From assembly GCA_018223435.1 (NCBI GenBank), contig JAGTTO010000001.1, positions 1,674,001-1,738,000 of the forward strand: DNA of 64,000 nucleotides. The letters are read 5' to 3'. A program made the translations under genes and the position numbers. The DNA comes from Lachnospiraceae bacterium Marseille-Q4251. GTDB lineage: Bacteria > Bacillota > Clostridia > Lachnospirales > Lachnospiraceae. Positions 24,848-34,299 of the stretch are shown piece after piece. The notes under the pieces are model-generated. The model was not told the DNA's origin and did not search any database. It saw only the letters and a list, made by a program, of their open reading frames with translations. Position 1 is the stretch's first letter. Every line of letters begins with the position of its first letter.

Positions 24848-26279
24848 ACTTCGCGCCGAGATCGTTCTCTTTATCGACCTTTTTCTCGTCCTTCTTCTGG
24901 GCGGGATTCTGCTTTTTTACAGCCTTTTCGCGGACAACTATTATATCTCCCGAAAAAAGCACCAGATCAACGAGGCCTATGCGTTTATTGAGACACTGGA
25001 TCTCAGTGATCTTGGCAGCGAAGATGAGGAAACCTTTCTTCCTCTGGCAGAGTCCTCCTACACAGTCATCATCTGTGACGCTGCTTTCCAGACGCTCTAC
25101 AGCTCCAATGCGAAGTCCAACGGTTCCATGCTTCAGGACCAGATCCGGAAAAAAGCGGACTCTTACACGGAAAAAGCGGAGGCCGGCTATTTTCCCGAGC
25201 TGACCGGTCAGCCTATCTCTCTTCGCGGCCTTATCAGCCAGGATGACGGTACTTTTTACGTTCTAATCCATGAAAACACCAGAACGCTTCACAGCGGCAT
25301 CCGTTATGCCAGACAGATTCTGGGGGATCTCCTCCTTCTTGCGATTTTCTCAGGAACGATCTTTGCCCTGCTGCTTTCGGAGTGGATCACCAGGCCTCTG
25401 GCCCAAATCCGTCAGCTTATCCAGCGCATGATGAATAACGACTTCTCCAAACACCTTCCCGAGCAGAGCCGCCTCAACGAGCTTGGAGAACTTTCCTCGG
25501 AGATCAACCTCATGGAGGACAAGATCCAGCAGAATATCAACGACCTGAATAACTACAACTATCTTTTGCTTCGGCAGAACCGGGATATGGCTGAGTTTGA
25601 AGATATGAGGAAAAAGCTCGTGAGCAACATCACCCATGAGCTGAAAACGCCCCTCGCCATCATTTCCAGCCAGGTGGAACTCCTCCAGTACGAATACGAC
25701 GAGACGAAAAAGGACTACTATTTCACTTCGATCCTGGAGGAGACGGACAAGATGAGCCGCCTTATCAGCTCGATTTTGCAAAATTCCAGGATGGAAAACA
25801 AAATCCAGCAGGCTTCCCTTCGCTGGACCAGCCTCTCGGACCTTCTTCTCGACCTGAAGCCCAAGTATGAGAGCTGGCTCGCCTCCCTCAAAATCCGGTT
25901 CACCGCTTTCATTGAGGAGGACTGCATGGCTTATCTTGATCCCCAGCAGATCGAGCAGGCCGTCAACAACTATATGATGAACGCCACCCGCTACACGAAG
26001 CCCGGTCGTTCCGTACGCCTAAGCCTCTCTTCCACGGAGGACAGTTTCTACCTCTCGGTATACAACGACGGTCCCCGGCTTCCGGAGGCAGAACTTACCA
26101 AGGTCTGGACCGGTTTCTATCAGAGCGGCGAAAAACGGAAGAATGGCTCCACGGAGATCGGCATGGGGCTTTACATTGTCAAAGATATCATGAACCATCA
26201 CCAGGGTTCCTGCGGCGCGCTGAACCGGGAAGCCGGAGTTGAATTTTGGATGTGCTTTCCGAAAAATCCCGTTGTATAA
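24840..26279 (+). CDS. Sensor histidine kinase
   Basis: A 479-residue membrane kinase. Two transmembrane helices (about residues 8-28 and 160-185) enclose an extracellular sensor region of ~130 residues. HAMP-type linker ITRPLAQIRQLIQRM follows, then the H-box SNITHELKTPLAIIS, N-box EQAVNNYMMNATRYT and G-box STEIGMGLYIVKDIM. The architecture is that of the partner of the overlapping OmpR-type regulator. The stimulus cannot be inferred. Confidence 0.92.
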   Translation: MNKLRAEIVLFIDLFLVLLLGGILLFYSLFADNYYISRKKHQINEAYAFIETLDLSDLGSEDEETFLPLAESSYTVIICDAAFQTLYSSNAKSNGSMLQDQIRKKADSYTEKAEAGYFPELTGQPISLRGLISQDDGTFYVLIHENTRTLHSGIRYARQILGDLLLLAIFSGTIFALLLSEWITRPLAQIRQLIQRMMNNDFSKHLPEQSRLNELGELSSEINLMEDKIQQNINDLNNYNYLLLRQNRDMAEFEDMRKKLVSNITHELKTPLAIISSQVELLQYEYDETKKDYYFTSILEETDKMSRLISSILQNSRMENKIQQASLRWTSLSDLLLDLKPKYESWLASLKIRFTAFIEEDCMAYLDPQQIEQAVNNYMMNATRYTKPGRSVRLSLSSTEDSFYLSVYNDGPRLPEAELTKVWTGFYQSGEKRKNGSTEIGMGLYIVKDIMNHHQGSCGALNREAGVEFWMCFPKNPVV

Positions 26280-26330
26280 AAAAAGTCCACGGATCTGCAG
26301 TTTTTATCCCGCAGGTCCGTGGATTTTTTC
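26277..26330. terminator. Bidirectional terminator between kinase and murF
   Basis: GTCCACGGATCTGC (26285-26298) pairs with GCAGGTCCGTGGAT (26311-26324), flanked by A-rich and T6 runs, serving both convergent genes. Confidence 0.9.
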
Positions 26331-26338
26331 CATTTGTC

Positions 26339-27709
26339 TTATAAGGTCTGAAGCTTCTCCACGACTTTCTCAAAGTGCATCGCGTGGGAGGCTTTCACGA
26401 GGATCGTATCTCCGGTCTGAACGAGCTTCGGAAGGGTCTTAAGGAGAGCGTCGAGAGTCGGGATCGAGAGGACTTCGCCGCAGCCGCCTCCCTCAAAGGC
26501 AGCCTCGGCCATGTGACGGCTCCGCTCGCCGACGCAGATCAGAAGATCAATCGCGTTCTGGGAGGCGTGCGCGCCGACGCCTGCGTGAAGCTCCAGCTCG
26601 TTTTCGCCCAGCTCAAACATATCGCCGAGGATCGCAACCTTTCTGCCCTCTGCATCCATGAGGATATCGAGGGAGGCCATCATGGCCACGGGGCTTGCGT
26701 TGTAGCAGTCGTCCACGATGAGCATGCCGTTGTGCTCGATCATATGGAAACGGCCGTTCAGAGCCTCGACTTTCTCAATGCCGCGCTTGATCTCTTCGAG
26801 AGAAAGACCAAGCTCCAGGCCCACTGCGGTGCCTGCAAGGGCGTTCATGACCATATGGCGGCCCGGAAGGGGCACATGGACTGAGATATTGCCCTGGGGT
26901 GTATGAATCTGGCAAACGGTGCCTCTGAGGCCTTTGGAGACCAGCTCATCGGCACAGATCTCTCTTCCGGATTCCAAACCGAAGAAAGTGGGTGCAATTC
27001 CCTTCACCTCATGAAGCGTGGAAAGCTTGTCATCGTCGCCGTTCAGGACAATTTTTCCATCCTCAGCGATGAAATCGAAGATCTCTGATTTCGCCCGGAG
27101 GATGCCGTCCCGGTCATGGAGAAACTCCAGATGGCACTGGCCGATGTTTGTCATGACACAGATGTCCGGTCTCGCGATTTTACTCAGACGGTGCATCTCG
27201 CCAAAATCGCTGATTCCCATCTCGAGAACGGCGATCTCGTCCTCCTCTGTCAGGCGGAAGACCGTGAGGGGCAGGCCCAGTTCATTGTTAAAGTTTCCGA
27301 GGGTCTTTAAGACCCTGTATTTCTCGGAGAGAACAGAGGCGATCATCTCTTTCGTGCTGGTCTTTCCCACGCTTCCGGTGATGCCCACCACCTTGGCAGA
27401 GAGCTGCTGGCGGTAAAACTCCGCAATGTCCTTGATGGCCTGCAGGGTGGATTCCGTGAGAATGTAGTTTCCTTTCGCCTCCGGAAGCTCCTGCTCGGAC
27501 AGCACGCAGAGGGCGTCTTTTTCAAAAACACTGTCCACGAAATCGTGGCCGTCCACTCTCTCGCCCCGGATGGCGATGAAGAGACAGCCCGGCTCTGCCT
27601 TCCGGCTGTCTGTGGTGATGGAGAGGACTTCTTTGTTCTGATCTTCTTCGTTTCCGTGATAGGTTCCGCCGCAGGCAGCAGCGATGTTGGCAAGGGTCAT
27701 GTTTTTCAT
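26339..27709 (-). CDS. murF: UDP-MurNAc-tripeptide--D-Ala-D-Ala ligase MurF
   Basis: A 456-residue Mur ligase that adds D-Ala-D-Ala to the peptidoglycan precursor. The ATP-binding loop is GITGSVGKTSTKEM, the central domain has TLGNFNNELGLPLT and LEMGISDFGEM, and the C-terminal domain has DDCYNASPVAMMASLD. Length is normal. It starts 19 nt after ddl, whose product makes its substrate, and is the last gene of an L,D-transpeptidase-ddl-murF cluster. Confidence 0.95.
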   Translation of the reverse strand: MKNMTLANIAAACGGTYHGNEEDQNKEVLSITTDSRKAEPGCLFIAIRGERVDGHDFVDSVFEKDALCVLSEQELPEAKGNYILTESTLQAIKDIAEFYRQQLSAKVVGITGSVGKTSTKEMIASVLSEKYRVLKTLGNFNNELGLPLTVFRLTEEDEIAVLEMGISDFGEMHRLSKIARPDICVMTNIGQCHLEFLHDRDGILRAKSEIFDFIAEDGKIVLNGDDDKLSTLHEVKGIAPTFFGLESGREICADELVSKGLRGTVCQIHTPQGNISVHVPLPGRHMVMNALAGTAVGLELGLSLEEIKRGIEKVEALNGRFHMIEHNGMLIVDDCYNASPVAMMASLDILMDAEGRKVAILGDMFELGENELELHAGVGAHASQNAIDLLICVGERSRHMAEAAFEGGGCGEVLSIPTLDALLKTLPKLVQTGDTILVKASHAMHFEKVVEKLQTL

Positions 27710-27728
27710 GAATTTTTCCTCCTGTCTT

Positions 27729-28766
27729 TTACTGACGTCTCACTCTTAAGGATACCTCGATGAGTTTCTCGCAGAGCTCACCGAAATTCATGCCCAGAAC
27801 CGCTGCTTCCTGGGGAAGAAGGCTGGTGGGTGTCATGCCCGGAAGGGTGTTTGCCTCCAGGCAGTACATGCTGTGGTCCTCATTCATCATGAAGTCCATG
27901 CGGGCGTAATTCTCCAACTGAAGGGCATGGAAAGCTCTCACGGCATATTCCTGCATTTTGGCGGTGTCGGTCTCGGAAAGCTCTGCCGGGCAGGTTTCGA
28001 TGGTGCTTCCTGCCTGATATTTGTTCTTGTAATCGTAGAAGCCGTGGATCGGAGCGATCTCGATGATCGGATAAGCCACACCGTCCACAACGCCGACGGA
28101 GAACTCACGGCCTTTGATGTACTGCTCCAGAACCACTACATCGTCGTAGGTGAAGGCTTCCGCAAGGGCGGTCTCATACTCTTCCTGAGTATTGACAATG
28201 TAAACGCCGACGCTGGAACCGCCGCAGCTTGCTTTCACCACGCAGGGAAGGGAAAGACCGTACTCCCAGAGCTCTTTCGTGGGCTCGCCTTTTTTCAGGA
28301 TTGCGCCTGCCGGGGTCGGAACGCCGCTCTCCAGGAAAAGTTTTTTGGAAAGGCTCTTATCCATAGCGATGGCGCTTCCGAGATAGCCGCTTCCGGTGTA
28401 GATGATGCCGAGAAGATCAAAGGCAGCCTGGACTTTTCCGTCCTCGCCGTTCTTTCCGTGAAGCCCTAAGAATACAACGTCTGCAGCCTTGCAGAGTTCC
28501 AGAACTTTTGGTCCAAAGAACTCCTTGCCGGATGCCTGCATCTCCCTGATCTTGTCGTCAAAGCTTCTCATATAGGCGGCAGCGGCGTCCACGTCGTACT
28601 CGCCCTCAAAAGCAGTCGCCGGATCCAGAGTGTCATTTCCACAATATACGTCCACAAGGATGGCCTGATGGCCTCTCTCTCTTAAGGCCTTGCAGATTCC
28701 GGTTCCTGATACGATGGAAATCTCTCTCTCTGTGCTGGTTCCTCCTGCTAAAACTACAATCTTCAT
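27729..28766 (-). CDS. ddl: D-alanine--D-alanine ligase
   Basis: A 345-residue ATP-grasp ligase. The N-terminal domain opens KIVVLAGGTSTEREIS. The ATP-grasp core has PCVVKASCGGSSVGVY, YIKGREFSVGVVDG and the metal/substrate segment ARMDFMMNEDHSMYCLEANTLPGM. The omega-loop YDYKNKY carries the Tyr expected of D-Ala-D-Ala rather than D-Lac ligases, which predicts vancomycin-sensitive precursors. AGGAGG precedes the start. It lies upstream of murF. Confidence 0.95.
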   Translation of the reverse strand: MKIVVLAGGTSTEREISIVSGTGICKALRERGHQAILVDVYCGNDTLDPATAFEGEYDVDAAAAYMRSFDDKIREMQASGKEFFGPKVLELCKAADVVFLGLHGKNGEDGKVQAAFDLLGIIYTGSGYLGSAIAMDKSLSKKLFLESGVPTPAGAILKKGEPTKELWEYGLSLPCVVKASCGGSSVGVYIVNTQEEYETALAEAFTYDDVVVLEQYIKGREFSVGVVDGVAYPIIEIAPIHGFYDYKNKYQAGSTIETCPAELSETDTAKMQEYAVRAFHALQLENYARMDFMMNEDHSMYCLEANTLPGMTPTSLLPQEAAVLGMNFGELCEKLIEVSLRVRRQ

Positions 28767-28844
28767 AATATCCTCCTAAAATTCCTTTCTATTTTACAGA
28801 CACTCAGCCGGAAGTGAGACACCTCCGGCTGTCATTTCTCTTTG

Positions 28845-30449
28845 TCAGTTGATGGTCACTACGCCGTCTCCATTGGAATCGTAGCTTCCTGTATTCTCGT
28901 CCCAGGTCGTGCCGTCGCTGCCTGTGCTGTCCCCGGCTGTGGTTCCATCCGTGGTTCCGGAGGAAGCGTCCGCCGTTCCGGCGAGCTCCTGCTCCACGTT
29001 CCGGGTCTCCGCCGGCTGCTCGTAAGCCTGCGTGCCCTGACCTAAGTTCGTCCCTGCATTATAGCACACAATGGGCGTTCCTGCATCAATATTTTCATAG
29101 ATCGTCTTGGCATTGGCCCAGGGCGTATTGATACAGCCGTGGGAACCGCTGCTCTGGTAGAGGTTTCCGCCGAACGCGCCGCGCCACTTGGCATCATGGA
29201 TTCCCACGCCGCCGTAGAAGGGCATCCAGAAATCCACCGGAGTCTTGTAGTCCTCACCCTTTAAGATCGCGTTGGTCTCTTTATAATAGAGAGCGAAAAT
29301 GCCCACCGGGGAACCCATATCCTTGCTGGTATTTCCGGTCACGACCAGTGTGTCCACCAGAAGCTGGCCATCCTTATAAAACCACATGCGCTGGTTCGTG
29401 TAATCGATCTCCACATAGGTATCTCCGATGCCGTTGGAGGTTCTGGCGACACCCATCTTGAGCCACAGCGGCTCCCTCACCACAGACTCGCCTTTCAGCA
29501 GAAATTCTTTTAATTTCTCTACCTCAGAAACCTGATCCAGCTCCCAGCCGTAATCACAGCTGTTGACCGTGATTGTCTCTCCGAGGGCCGTTGTGAATGG
29601 CACGTCTTTTTCATAGGTGTCATATTTCTCCGCGAGTCCTGCCACATAGTCACTGATCCGCTCGTCGCTGAAGGTCACGTCTCCATTGTCAGCCACGGTC
29701 ATCCAGCTCTTGATTGTCGAGGCATCCAGAACCTCTCTGCTGTCACCGAAAGCATAGGTCACGGTCATCTTGGAATATTTCACCAGCGTGTTATAGCGGG
29801 CCACAAGATTTTCATCCTTGGAGGTGATGGACGGCTTCTCATAGCAGTCTCCCGCCTCCAGATCCACGCTCTTGAGCCCCTGGCTGGCTGCCTCGGAGAG
29901 AAGCGTCAGCACTTTGTCTTTGTTCAGGCGGTTTCCTTCGACCTCCGGAACCAGCTCGTAACTTGTGCCGTTCTCTTTGATATAGGCATCCTCGGGATCG
30001 GTGATATTCGCTTCCTGGAAGCATTCCAGCTTGTCCATGGCCATTTTCAGAAAGCTTTCGTCGTAGGAAGTTTCCACCACCATGGAGTGATCCTCCGGAT
30101 GGAAAAAAGCGTACATCCAGTTGAAGGAATTCTGCGCCTCCTGAAGCTCCTGCACCGCTCCTGTGGATACATAGGAAAAATCAATGGCAGAACCGTCGAT
30201 GACTTCCTCCGCTCCGCCCCGCTCCGTGATCGTGATCTGGTAGTCCGTCACAGAATCGGCGATTCTTTTTTCCACTTCATCCACGGTCATTCCCGAACAG
30301 TCCTCCCCGTTAATATAGGAGCCCGGGAAAAACCGGTCTTTATAATATACGCCCACGGCCAGGTAAGCCGCGGCCATGATCAGTAAAAAGATACTGACAA
30401 TCAGGATAAAAATCCTCGATCTTCTTGCGTGTCTGGCTGATCTTGTCAT
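28845..30449 (-). CDS. L,D-transpeptidase (YkuD) with PG-binding domain
   Basis: A 534-residue cell-wall enzyme. An N-terminal transmembrane helix (FILIVSIFLLIMAAAYLAVGVYY) is followed by a ~250-residue domain of the PG_binding_4 type and the YkuD catalytic domain with HDAKWRGAFGG and the nucleophile motif SHGCINTP. It would form meso-DAP 3-3 crosslinks. The last ~60 residues are Thr/Gly/Asp-rich and low complexity. It is the first gene of a wall cluster with ddl and murF; a GC-rich hairpin without U-run lies in the 78-nt gap before ddl. Confidence 0.92.
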   Translation of the reverse strand: MTRSARHARRSRIFILIVSIFLLIMAAAYLAVGVYYKDRFFPGSYINGEDCSGMTVDEVEKRIADSVTDYQITITERGGAEEVIDGSAIDFSYVSTGAVQELQEAQNSFNWMYAFFHPEDHSMVVETSYDESFLKMAMDKLECFQEANITDPEDAYIKENGTSYELVPEVEGNRLNKDKVLTLLSEAASQGLKSVDLEAGDCYEKPSITSKDENLVARYNTLVKYSKMTVTYAFGDSREVLDASTIKSWMTVADNGDVTFSDERISDYVAGLAEKYDTYEKDVPFTTALGETITVNSCDYGWELDQVSEVEKLKEFLLKGESVVREPLWLKMGVARTSNGIGDTYVEIDYTNQRMWFYKDGQLLVDTLVVTGNTSKDMGSPVGIFALYYKETNAILKGEDYKTPVDFWMPFYGGVGIHDAKWRGAFGGNLYQSSGSHGCINTPWANAKTIYENIDAGTPIVCYNAGTNLGQGTQAYEQPAETRNVEQELAGTADASSGTTDGTTAGDSTGSDGTTWDENTGSYDSNGDGVVTIN

Positions 30450-30496
30450 GCTTTTTTCTTCTGCCCCTTTTCTTTAGAATAGTCCCCTCTTTTCTC

Positions 30497-30536
30497 TACG
30501 AATTGCTCCGCTGCTATGCAGCTCTCGCAATTTTCC
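30497..30536 (-). repeat. Multi-hairpin repeat family 1, 3' hairpin only
   Basis: On the minus strand AATTGCGAGAGCTGC and GCAGCGGAGCAATT form the terminal hairpin of family 1 (AATTGC/GCAATT at 30527-30532/30501-30506, GCTGC/GCAGC inside, loop ATA). It lies in the leader of the L,D-transpeptidase gene. The rest of the element is absent. Confidence 0.65.
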
Positions 30537-30615
30537 GGAAATGCTACGCTTCTTATTCTAACATGTATCCCCGAAATGTAAATACTCTGTAACAAATTTC
30601 AGATTTTCTTAAGCA

Positions 30616-30646
30616 AACAAAAAGCCCGGAAACCCGGGCTTTTTGT
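30616..30646 (-). terminator. Terminator after the aminotransferase gene
   Basis: AGCCCGG (30623-30629) pairs with CCGGGCT (30634-30640) with flanking A5/T5 on each side. Confidence 0.88.
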
Positions 30647-30652
30647 ACAGTC

Positions 30653-31939
30653 TTATTTTTCTTCGAGGATCTTGTCGATGCTCACCAGTTTGACGCAGAG
30701 AACGAAGAGCTCCACAGCCACAGCCAGCTCCTCCGGTGTCGGATAGGAAGGAGCGATACGGATGTTGCTGTCCTGGGGGTCCTTTCCGTATGGGAAGGTT
30801 GCTCCTGCAGGAGTCATCACAAGGCCTGCCTCTTTTGCTTTCGCCACGATGGCTTTCGCACAGCCCGGAAGCGCGTCAAAGGAGATGAAGTATCCTCCGC
30901 GGGGCTCCAGCCAGGAACCGATCTCCAGGCCACCCAGCTCGTTCTTCAGACCATTTAAAACGGTCTCGAACTTCGGTCTTAAGATATCGGCGTGCTTTCT
31001 CATATGAAGCACCATGCCGTGGATATCCTTGAAGAAACGCACATGACGCAGCTGGTTCAGCTTGTCATGGCCGATGGTCTGAATCGTCATCTGCTGTTTG
31101 ATGAAGTCGATATTTCTCTTGGAAGCGCCGATGGCTGCCACACCGGAACCAGGGAAGCTTACCTTGGATGTGGAACAGAACTTGAAGACCATATCCGGGT
31201 TTCCTTCCTGCTTGCAGGCCATGAGGATCTCAATCAGGTTATCCTGCTTGTCCTCATAGAGGTGATGGATGCCGTAAGCGTTGTCCCAGTAGATACGGAA
31301 GTCCTCTGCTGCCGGTTTCAGTCTGGCGAAACGGAGCACGGTCTCATCGGAATAGGTGATACCCTGCGGGTTGGAATACTTCGGCACACACCAGATTCCT
31401 TTGACTGACGGGTCGTTGTTGACATACTGCTCTACCAGATCCATATCCGGGCCGCTCTCGGTCATCGGAATGTTGATCATCTTGATGCCAAAATACTCGG
31501 TGATGGCAAAATGACGGTCATAACCAGGTACCGGACAGAGGAATTTTACCTCGTCCAACTTGCACCAGGGAGTGCTTCCGCACACGCCATGAGTCATGGA
31601 ACGGGCTACGGTATCGTACATTACGTTCAGACTGGAGTTTCCGTAAATGATGATATTGTCCGGTGAAACCTCTGTCATATCAGCCAGAAGCTCTTTTGCC
31701 TCCGGAATACCGTCCAGCACACCGTAGTTCCGGCAGTCTACGCCAACGGAGCATCTCAAATCTGTCGTGCTGTTCAGTACGTCCATCATTCCCATAGACA
31801 GATTCAGCTGGGCCTCGGAAGGCTTACCGCGAGACATATCCAGTTTCAATCCTTTTCCCTTGATCTCCTGAAATTTTGCTTCCAGAAGCTCTTTTTCCTG
31901 TAACAGTTCCTCTCTTGACCGGTCTTTATATGCTGTCAT
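30653..31939 (-). CDS. Class I aminotransferase of the Asp_aminotransf (PF12897-type) group
   Basis: A 428-residue PLP enzyme of the subgroup proposed as aspartate aminotransferase (type Ic). Typical features are LDMSRGKPSEAQLNLSMGM, NYGVLDGIPEAKELLADM, IIYGNSSLNVMYDT, WCVPKYSNPQGITYSDE and the PLP Lys segment FCSTSKVSFPGSGVA. Assignment to aspartate transamination rests on the family, not on residues I can test. A promoter at 32029-32057 drives it and a terminator follows, so it is monocistronic. Confidence 0.88.
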   Translation of the reverse strand: MTAYKDRSREELLQEKELLEAKFQEIKGKGLKLDMSRGKPSEAQLNLSMGMMDVLNSTTDLRCSVGVDCRNYGVLDGIPEAKELLADMTEVSPDNIIIYGNSSLNVMYDTVARSMTHGVCGSTPWCKLDEVKFLCPVPGYDRHFAITEYFGIKMINIPMTESGPDMDLVEQYVNNDPSVKGIWCVPKYSNPQGITYSDETVLRFARLKPAAEDFRIYWDNAYGIHHLYEDKQDNLIEILMACKQEGNPDMVFKFCSTSKVSFPGSGVAAIGASKRNIDFIKQQMTIQTIGHDKLNQLRHVRFFKDIHGMVLHMRKHADILRPKFETVLNGLKNELGGLEIGSWLEPRGGYFISFDALPGCAKAIVAKAKEAGLVMTPAGATFPYGKDPQDSNIRIAPSYPTPEELAVAVELFVLCVKLVSIDKILEEK

Positions 31940-32028
31940 TTTCGTCCTCCTCTATCGTTCTTCTGTGTCGCCATGTAAAATACAGCTGTCCGATGCAGAC
32001 ACACTTTTCCACATGTTCACTAGCTGTC

Positions 32029-32057
32029 ATTTTAGTACGTCACAGTAGTCACGTCAA
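32029..32057 (-). promoter_or_regulatory. Sigma-A promoter of the aminotransferase
   Basis: Minus strand: -35 TTGACG (32057-32052), 17-nt spacer, -10 TAAAAT (32034-32029). The leader is about 85 nt. Confidence 0.65.
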
Positions 32058-32147
32058 GACTTTTGTGTTTCTGGTGACGAATTTTCAGCGTTTTTTATAA
32101 TAAGGAGGAACTTTTACGGAATCCTCTGTCTTTTTTTTACATACAGT

Positions 32148-32606
32148 TCAGACGTAGTCCTCCACCACACACAGCCGGTTCTGGTCCGGGAAATAGAGAA
32201 GAAAAAGCTCCTTCGTGCTGCCCCGTTTCACCAGGGTAAAATACTGGTACTCCCCGTTAAAATTTACCTCATACCCTTTGGCGATATCCATATCCCGGAG
32301 GAGTGCGTCGATCTTCCGCTCCACCAGCATATTTCTTCCCCGGTGCCAGGCTACGGCCTTCTGTATCGCTGAAGTATCCTGGTACCGAAATACATGGTAG
32401 CGGACGCCCTTCCCGGCGAAGCTGGAACCGATCGCCTCGTTGTAAACTTCCCATTCTGTGGCAGGAAGAATGATGCCCCATTCCTCCCGGATGCTCTTGA
32501 TATACGTTTCCTTCGGAGTGTATGCCCTCGAAAGCACTGCCATCGCCAGCACGAGGATCACGCAGGCTCTCAGCATAAAAATTCTTCGTCCCCTTACCAT
32601 AATCAT
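32148..32606 (-). CDS. Exported small protein, function unknown
   Basis: A 152-residue protein with an N-terminal hydrophobic segment after basic residues (RGRRIFMLRACVILVLAMAVLSRA), followed by a soluble domain of ~120 residues ending CVVEDYV. No family is recognised. The start may be the first ATG or one a few codons later. It is flanked by aminotransferase and YitT genes but shares no clear transcript with either. Confidence 0.6.
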   Translation of the reverse strand: MIMVRGRRIFMLRACVILVLAMAVLSRAYTPKETYIKSIREEWGIILPATEWEVYNEAIGSSFAGKGVRYHVFRYQDTSAIQKAVAWHRGRNMLVERKIDALLRDMDIAKGYEVNFNGEYQYFTLVKRGSTKELFLLYFPDQNRLCVVEDYV

Positions 32607-32843
32607 AACGCACGCCTCCTTTCTTCAAGGCTGTTTGTCTGTTGCCCGTTCTGCCTATATTTTACTGAATTTCAAGTCCCAAAGTCCGCACCGACGTGTA
32701 AACAAGCTGTAAACAAAATCTTAGCTTTTTCCGAAGACAGGGCTTCTTTCTTAAGAAAATGTGGAGACGGTGGTTTTTTGCCATGAGATGTATTATAATA
32801 AAACGCAGTGAGTGCAAAAACAAAAGAAGAGAGGGTAACTGTT

Positions 32844-33710
32844 ATGTTCAAGCAACATCCAAAAGTGTGGAATGCCGTCCGTGAGTACGGGATTATTACC
32901 GTGGCGACGCTGATCATGGTAATCGGTATCTATGTTTTCAAGTTTCCAAACAACTTTTCCTTCGGAGGGGTCTCCGGTATGGCCGTCCTTCTGGCGAAGC
33001 TGACCTCCATCAGCGCCGGAAACTGGACCTTTCTCCTGAATATGGCTCTCCTGGTGCTGGGCTTCCTTTTTCTCGGAAAATCCTTCGGCATCAAGACCGT
33101 CTATGTCAGCGTGCTGATGTCCGTGGCCTTGAGCGGCATGGAAAAGATCCTGCCGATGTCCCATCCCCTGACCACCCAGCCTGTGCTGGAGCTGATCTTC
33201 GCGATCTTCCTGCCGGCCTTGAGCGCAGCCATCCTCTTTGACATCGGCGCTTCCGGCGGCGGTACGGATATTCTGGCCATGATCCTGAAGAAATATACCA
33301 GCTTCAACATCGGTTCCGCCCTTTTCGTGGTGGATCTTCTCATCACCGTGGCCGCCTGTTTCATCTTTGACCCCACGACCGGTCTTTTCTCTTTCACCGG
33401 CCTGATGGCGAAGTCCCTCGTTATCGACGGCGTCATTGAGAACATCAACCTCTGTAAATATTTCACGATCGTCTGTGACGAGCCGGATCCCATCTGCGAT
33501 TTCATCCACGACGCCCTGAACCGAAGCGCCACGATCTTCAAGGGTGAGGGCACCTACACCCATCAGCAGAAATTCATCATCCTGACAGTCATGAAACGAA
33601 GCCAGGCCGTCCAGCTTCGGAATTTCCTGAAAAAGAACGACCCCGGCGCTTTTATGATGATCACCAACAGCAGTGAGATCATCGGAAAAGGCTTCCGCGG
33701 ATTCAACTGA
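32844..33710 (+). CDS. YitT family membrane protein with DUF2179 domain
   Basis: A 288-residue protein with about five transmembrane helices (residues ~10-180) and a C-terminal cytoplasmic DUF2179 domain (FKGEGTYTHQQKFIILTVMKRSQAVQLRNFLKKNDPGAFMMI in pieces). FPNNFSFGGVSGMAVLLAKL and DIGASGGGTDILAMILKKYT are family signatures. The function of YitT proteins is unsettled; transport has been proposed. ATG 32844 has GAGAGGG upstream and is preferred to an in-frame GTG at 32808. Confidence 0.85.
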   Translation: MFKQHPKVWNAVREYGIITVATLIMVIGIYVFKFPNNFSFGGVSGMAVLLAKLTSISAGNWTFLLNMALLVLGFLFLGKSFGIKTVYVSVLMSVALSGMEKILPMSHPLTTQPVLELIFAIFLPALSAAILFDIGASGGGTDILAMILKKYTSFNIGSALFVVDLLITVAACFIFDPTTGLFSFTGLMAKSLVIDGVIENINLCKYFTIVCDEPDPICDFIHDALNRSATIFKGEGTYTHQQKFIILTVMKRSQAVQLRNFLKKNDPGAFMMITNSSEIIGKGFRGFN

Positions 33711-33721
33711 ATCGTTTCCTG

Positions 33722-33772
33722 TAAAAAAGAACAGCCCTTCCGCTTGAAACGGAACTGACTGTTCTCTTTTTA
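33722..33772. terminator. Bidirectional terminator between YitT and MarR genes
   Basis: AGAACAG (33728-33734) pairs with CTGTTCT (33759-33765) with an inner CCG/CGG, flanked by A6 and T5. Confidence 0.75.
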
Positions 33773-33775
33773 TCA

Positions 33776-34216
33776 TTATGTCGTCAGATTTTTTCTTATT
33801 TTTCCCAGAAGGAAGATTAACTGGTCTATCTCTTCTTCGGTCATTCCCTGCACCAGCAGTTTTTCCATGGTCTGGATATGATCCCGAAATTCATAGTAGA
33901 GATCCTCGCCCTGGTTCGTGAGAAGGATCTGCTTCAGTCTGGCATCCGTCGGAACGGAGACCCGGACGATATAGCCCTTCTTCTCCATCAGCTGGAGGAT
34001 TCCGGTCACGGTAGAACGGGTGATGTTGAAATCACGTTCCAGATCCCGCTGGCAGATCTCCTGCCCCTTATGATCGTGGAGATAACGGATCACCCAGGTC
34101 TGCACCGGGCTGACGTCACCCATATTTCGCTGACGTTTCTCTTCATCAATCTTTCTTCCGATCATATTGCTGAGGACGTGGATTTCATGACCCACTTCTC
34201 TTCTATCTCTCCCCAT
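33776..34216 (-). CDS. MarR family transcriptional regulator
   Basis: A 146-residue winged-helix regulator. The DNA-binding core is GQEICQRDLERDFNITRSTVTGILQLMEKKGYIVRVSVPTDARLKQILLT. The N- and C-terminal helices form the dimer interface. Ligand unknown. No transporter or enzyme is divergent from it; cytidine deaminase and serine acetyltransferase lie upstream on the same strand. A palindrome in its own leader (34242-34269) suggests autoregulation. Confidence 0.9.
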   Translation of the reverse strand: MGRDRREVGHEIHVLSNMIGRKIDEEKRQRNMGDVSPVQTWVIRYLHDHKGQEICQRDLERDFNITRSTVTGILQLMEKKGYIVRVSVPTDARLKQILLTNQGEDLYYEFRDHIQTMEKLLVQGMTEEEIDQLIFLLGKIRKNLTT

Positions 34217-34241
34217 GAAATCACCCTCCTTTTCTTTTTTG

Positions 34242-34269
34242 TTCGGTTACAAACAATATTATTACCGAA
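34242..34269. promoter_or_regulatory. Probable MarR operator
   Basis: TTCGGT (34242-34247) and ACCGAA (34264-34269) form a dyad separated by 16 A/T-rich bases containing AATATT. It lies 26-53 nt upstream of the marR start, where a repressor would block transcription. Confidence 0.5.
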
Positions 34270-34299
34270 TTAGAGGATTGTCAAGAGATTTTCCCGAAT

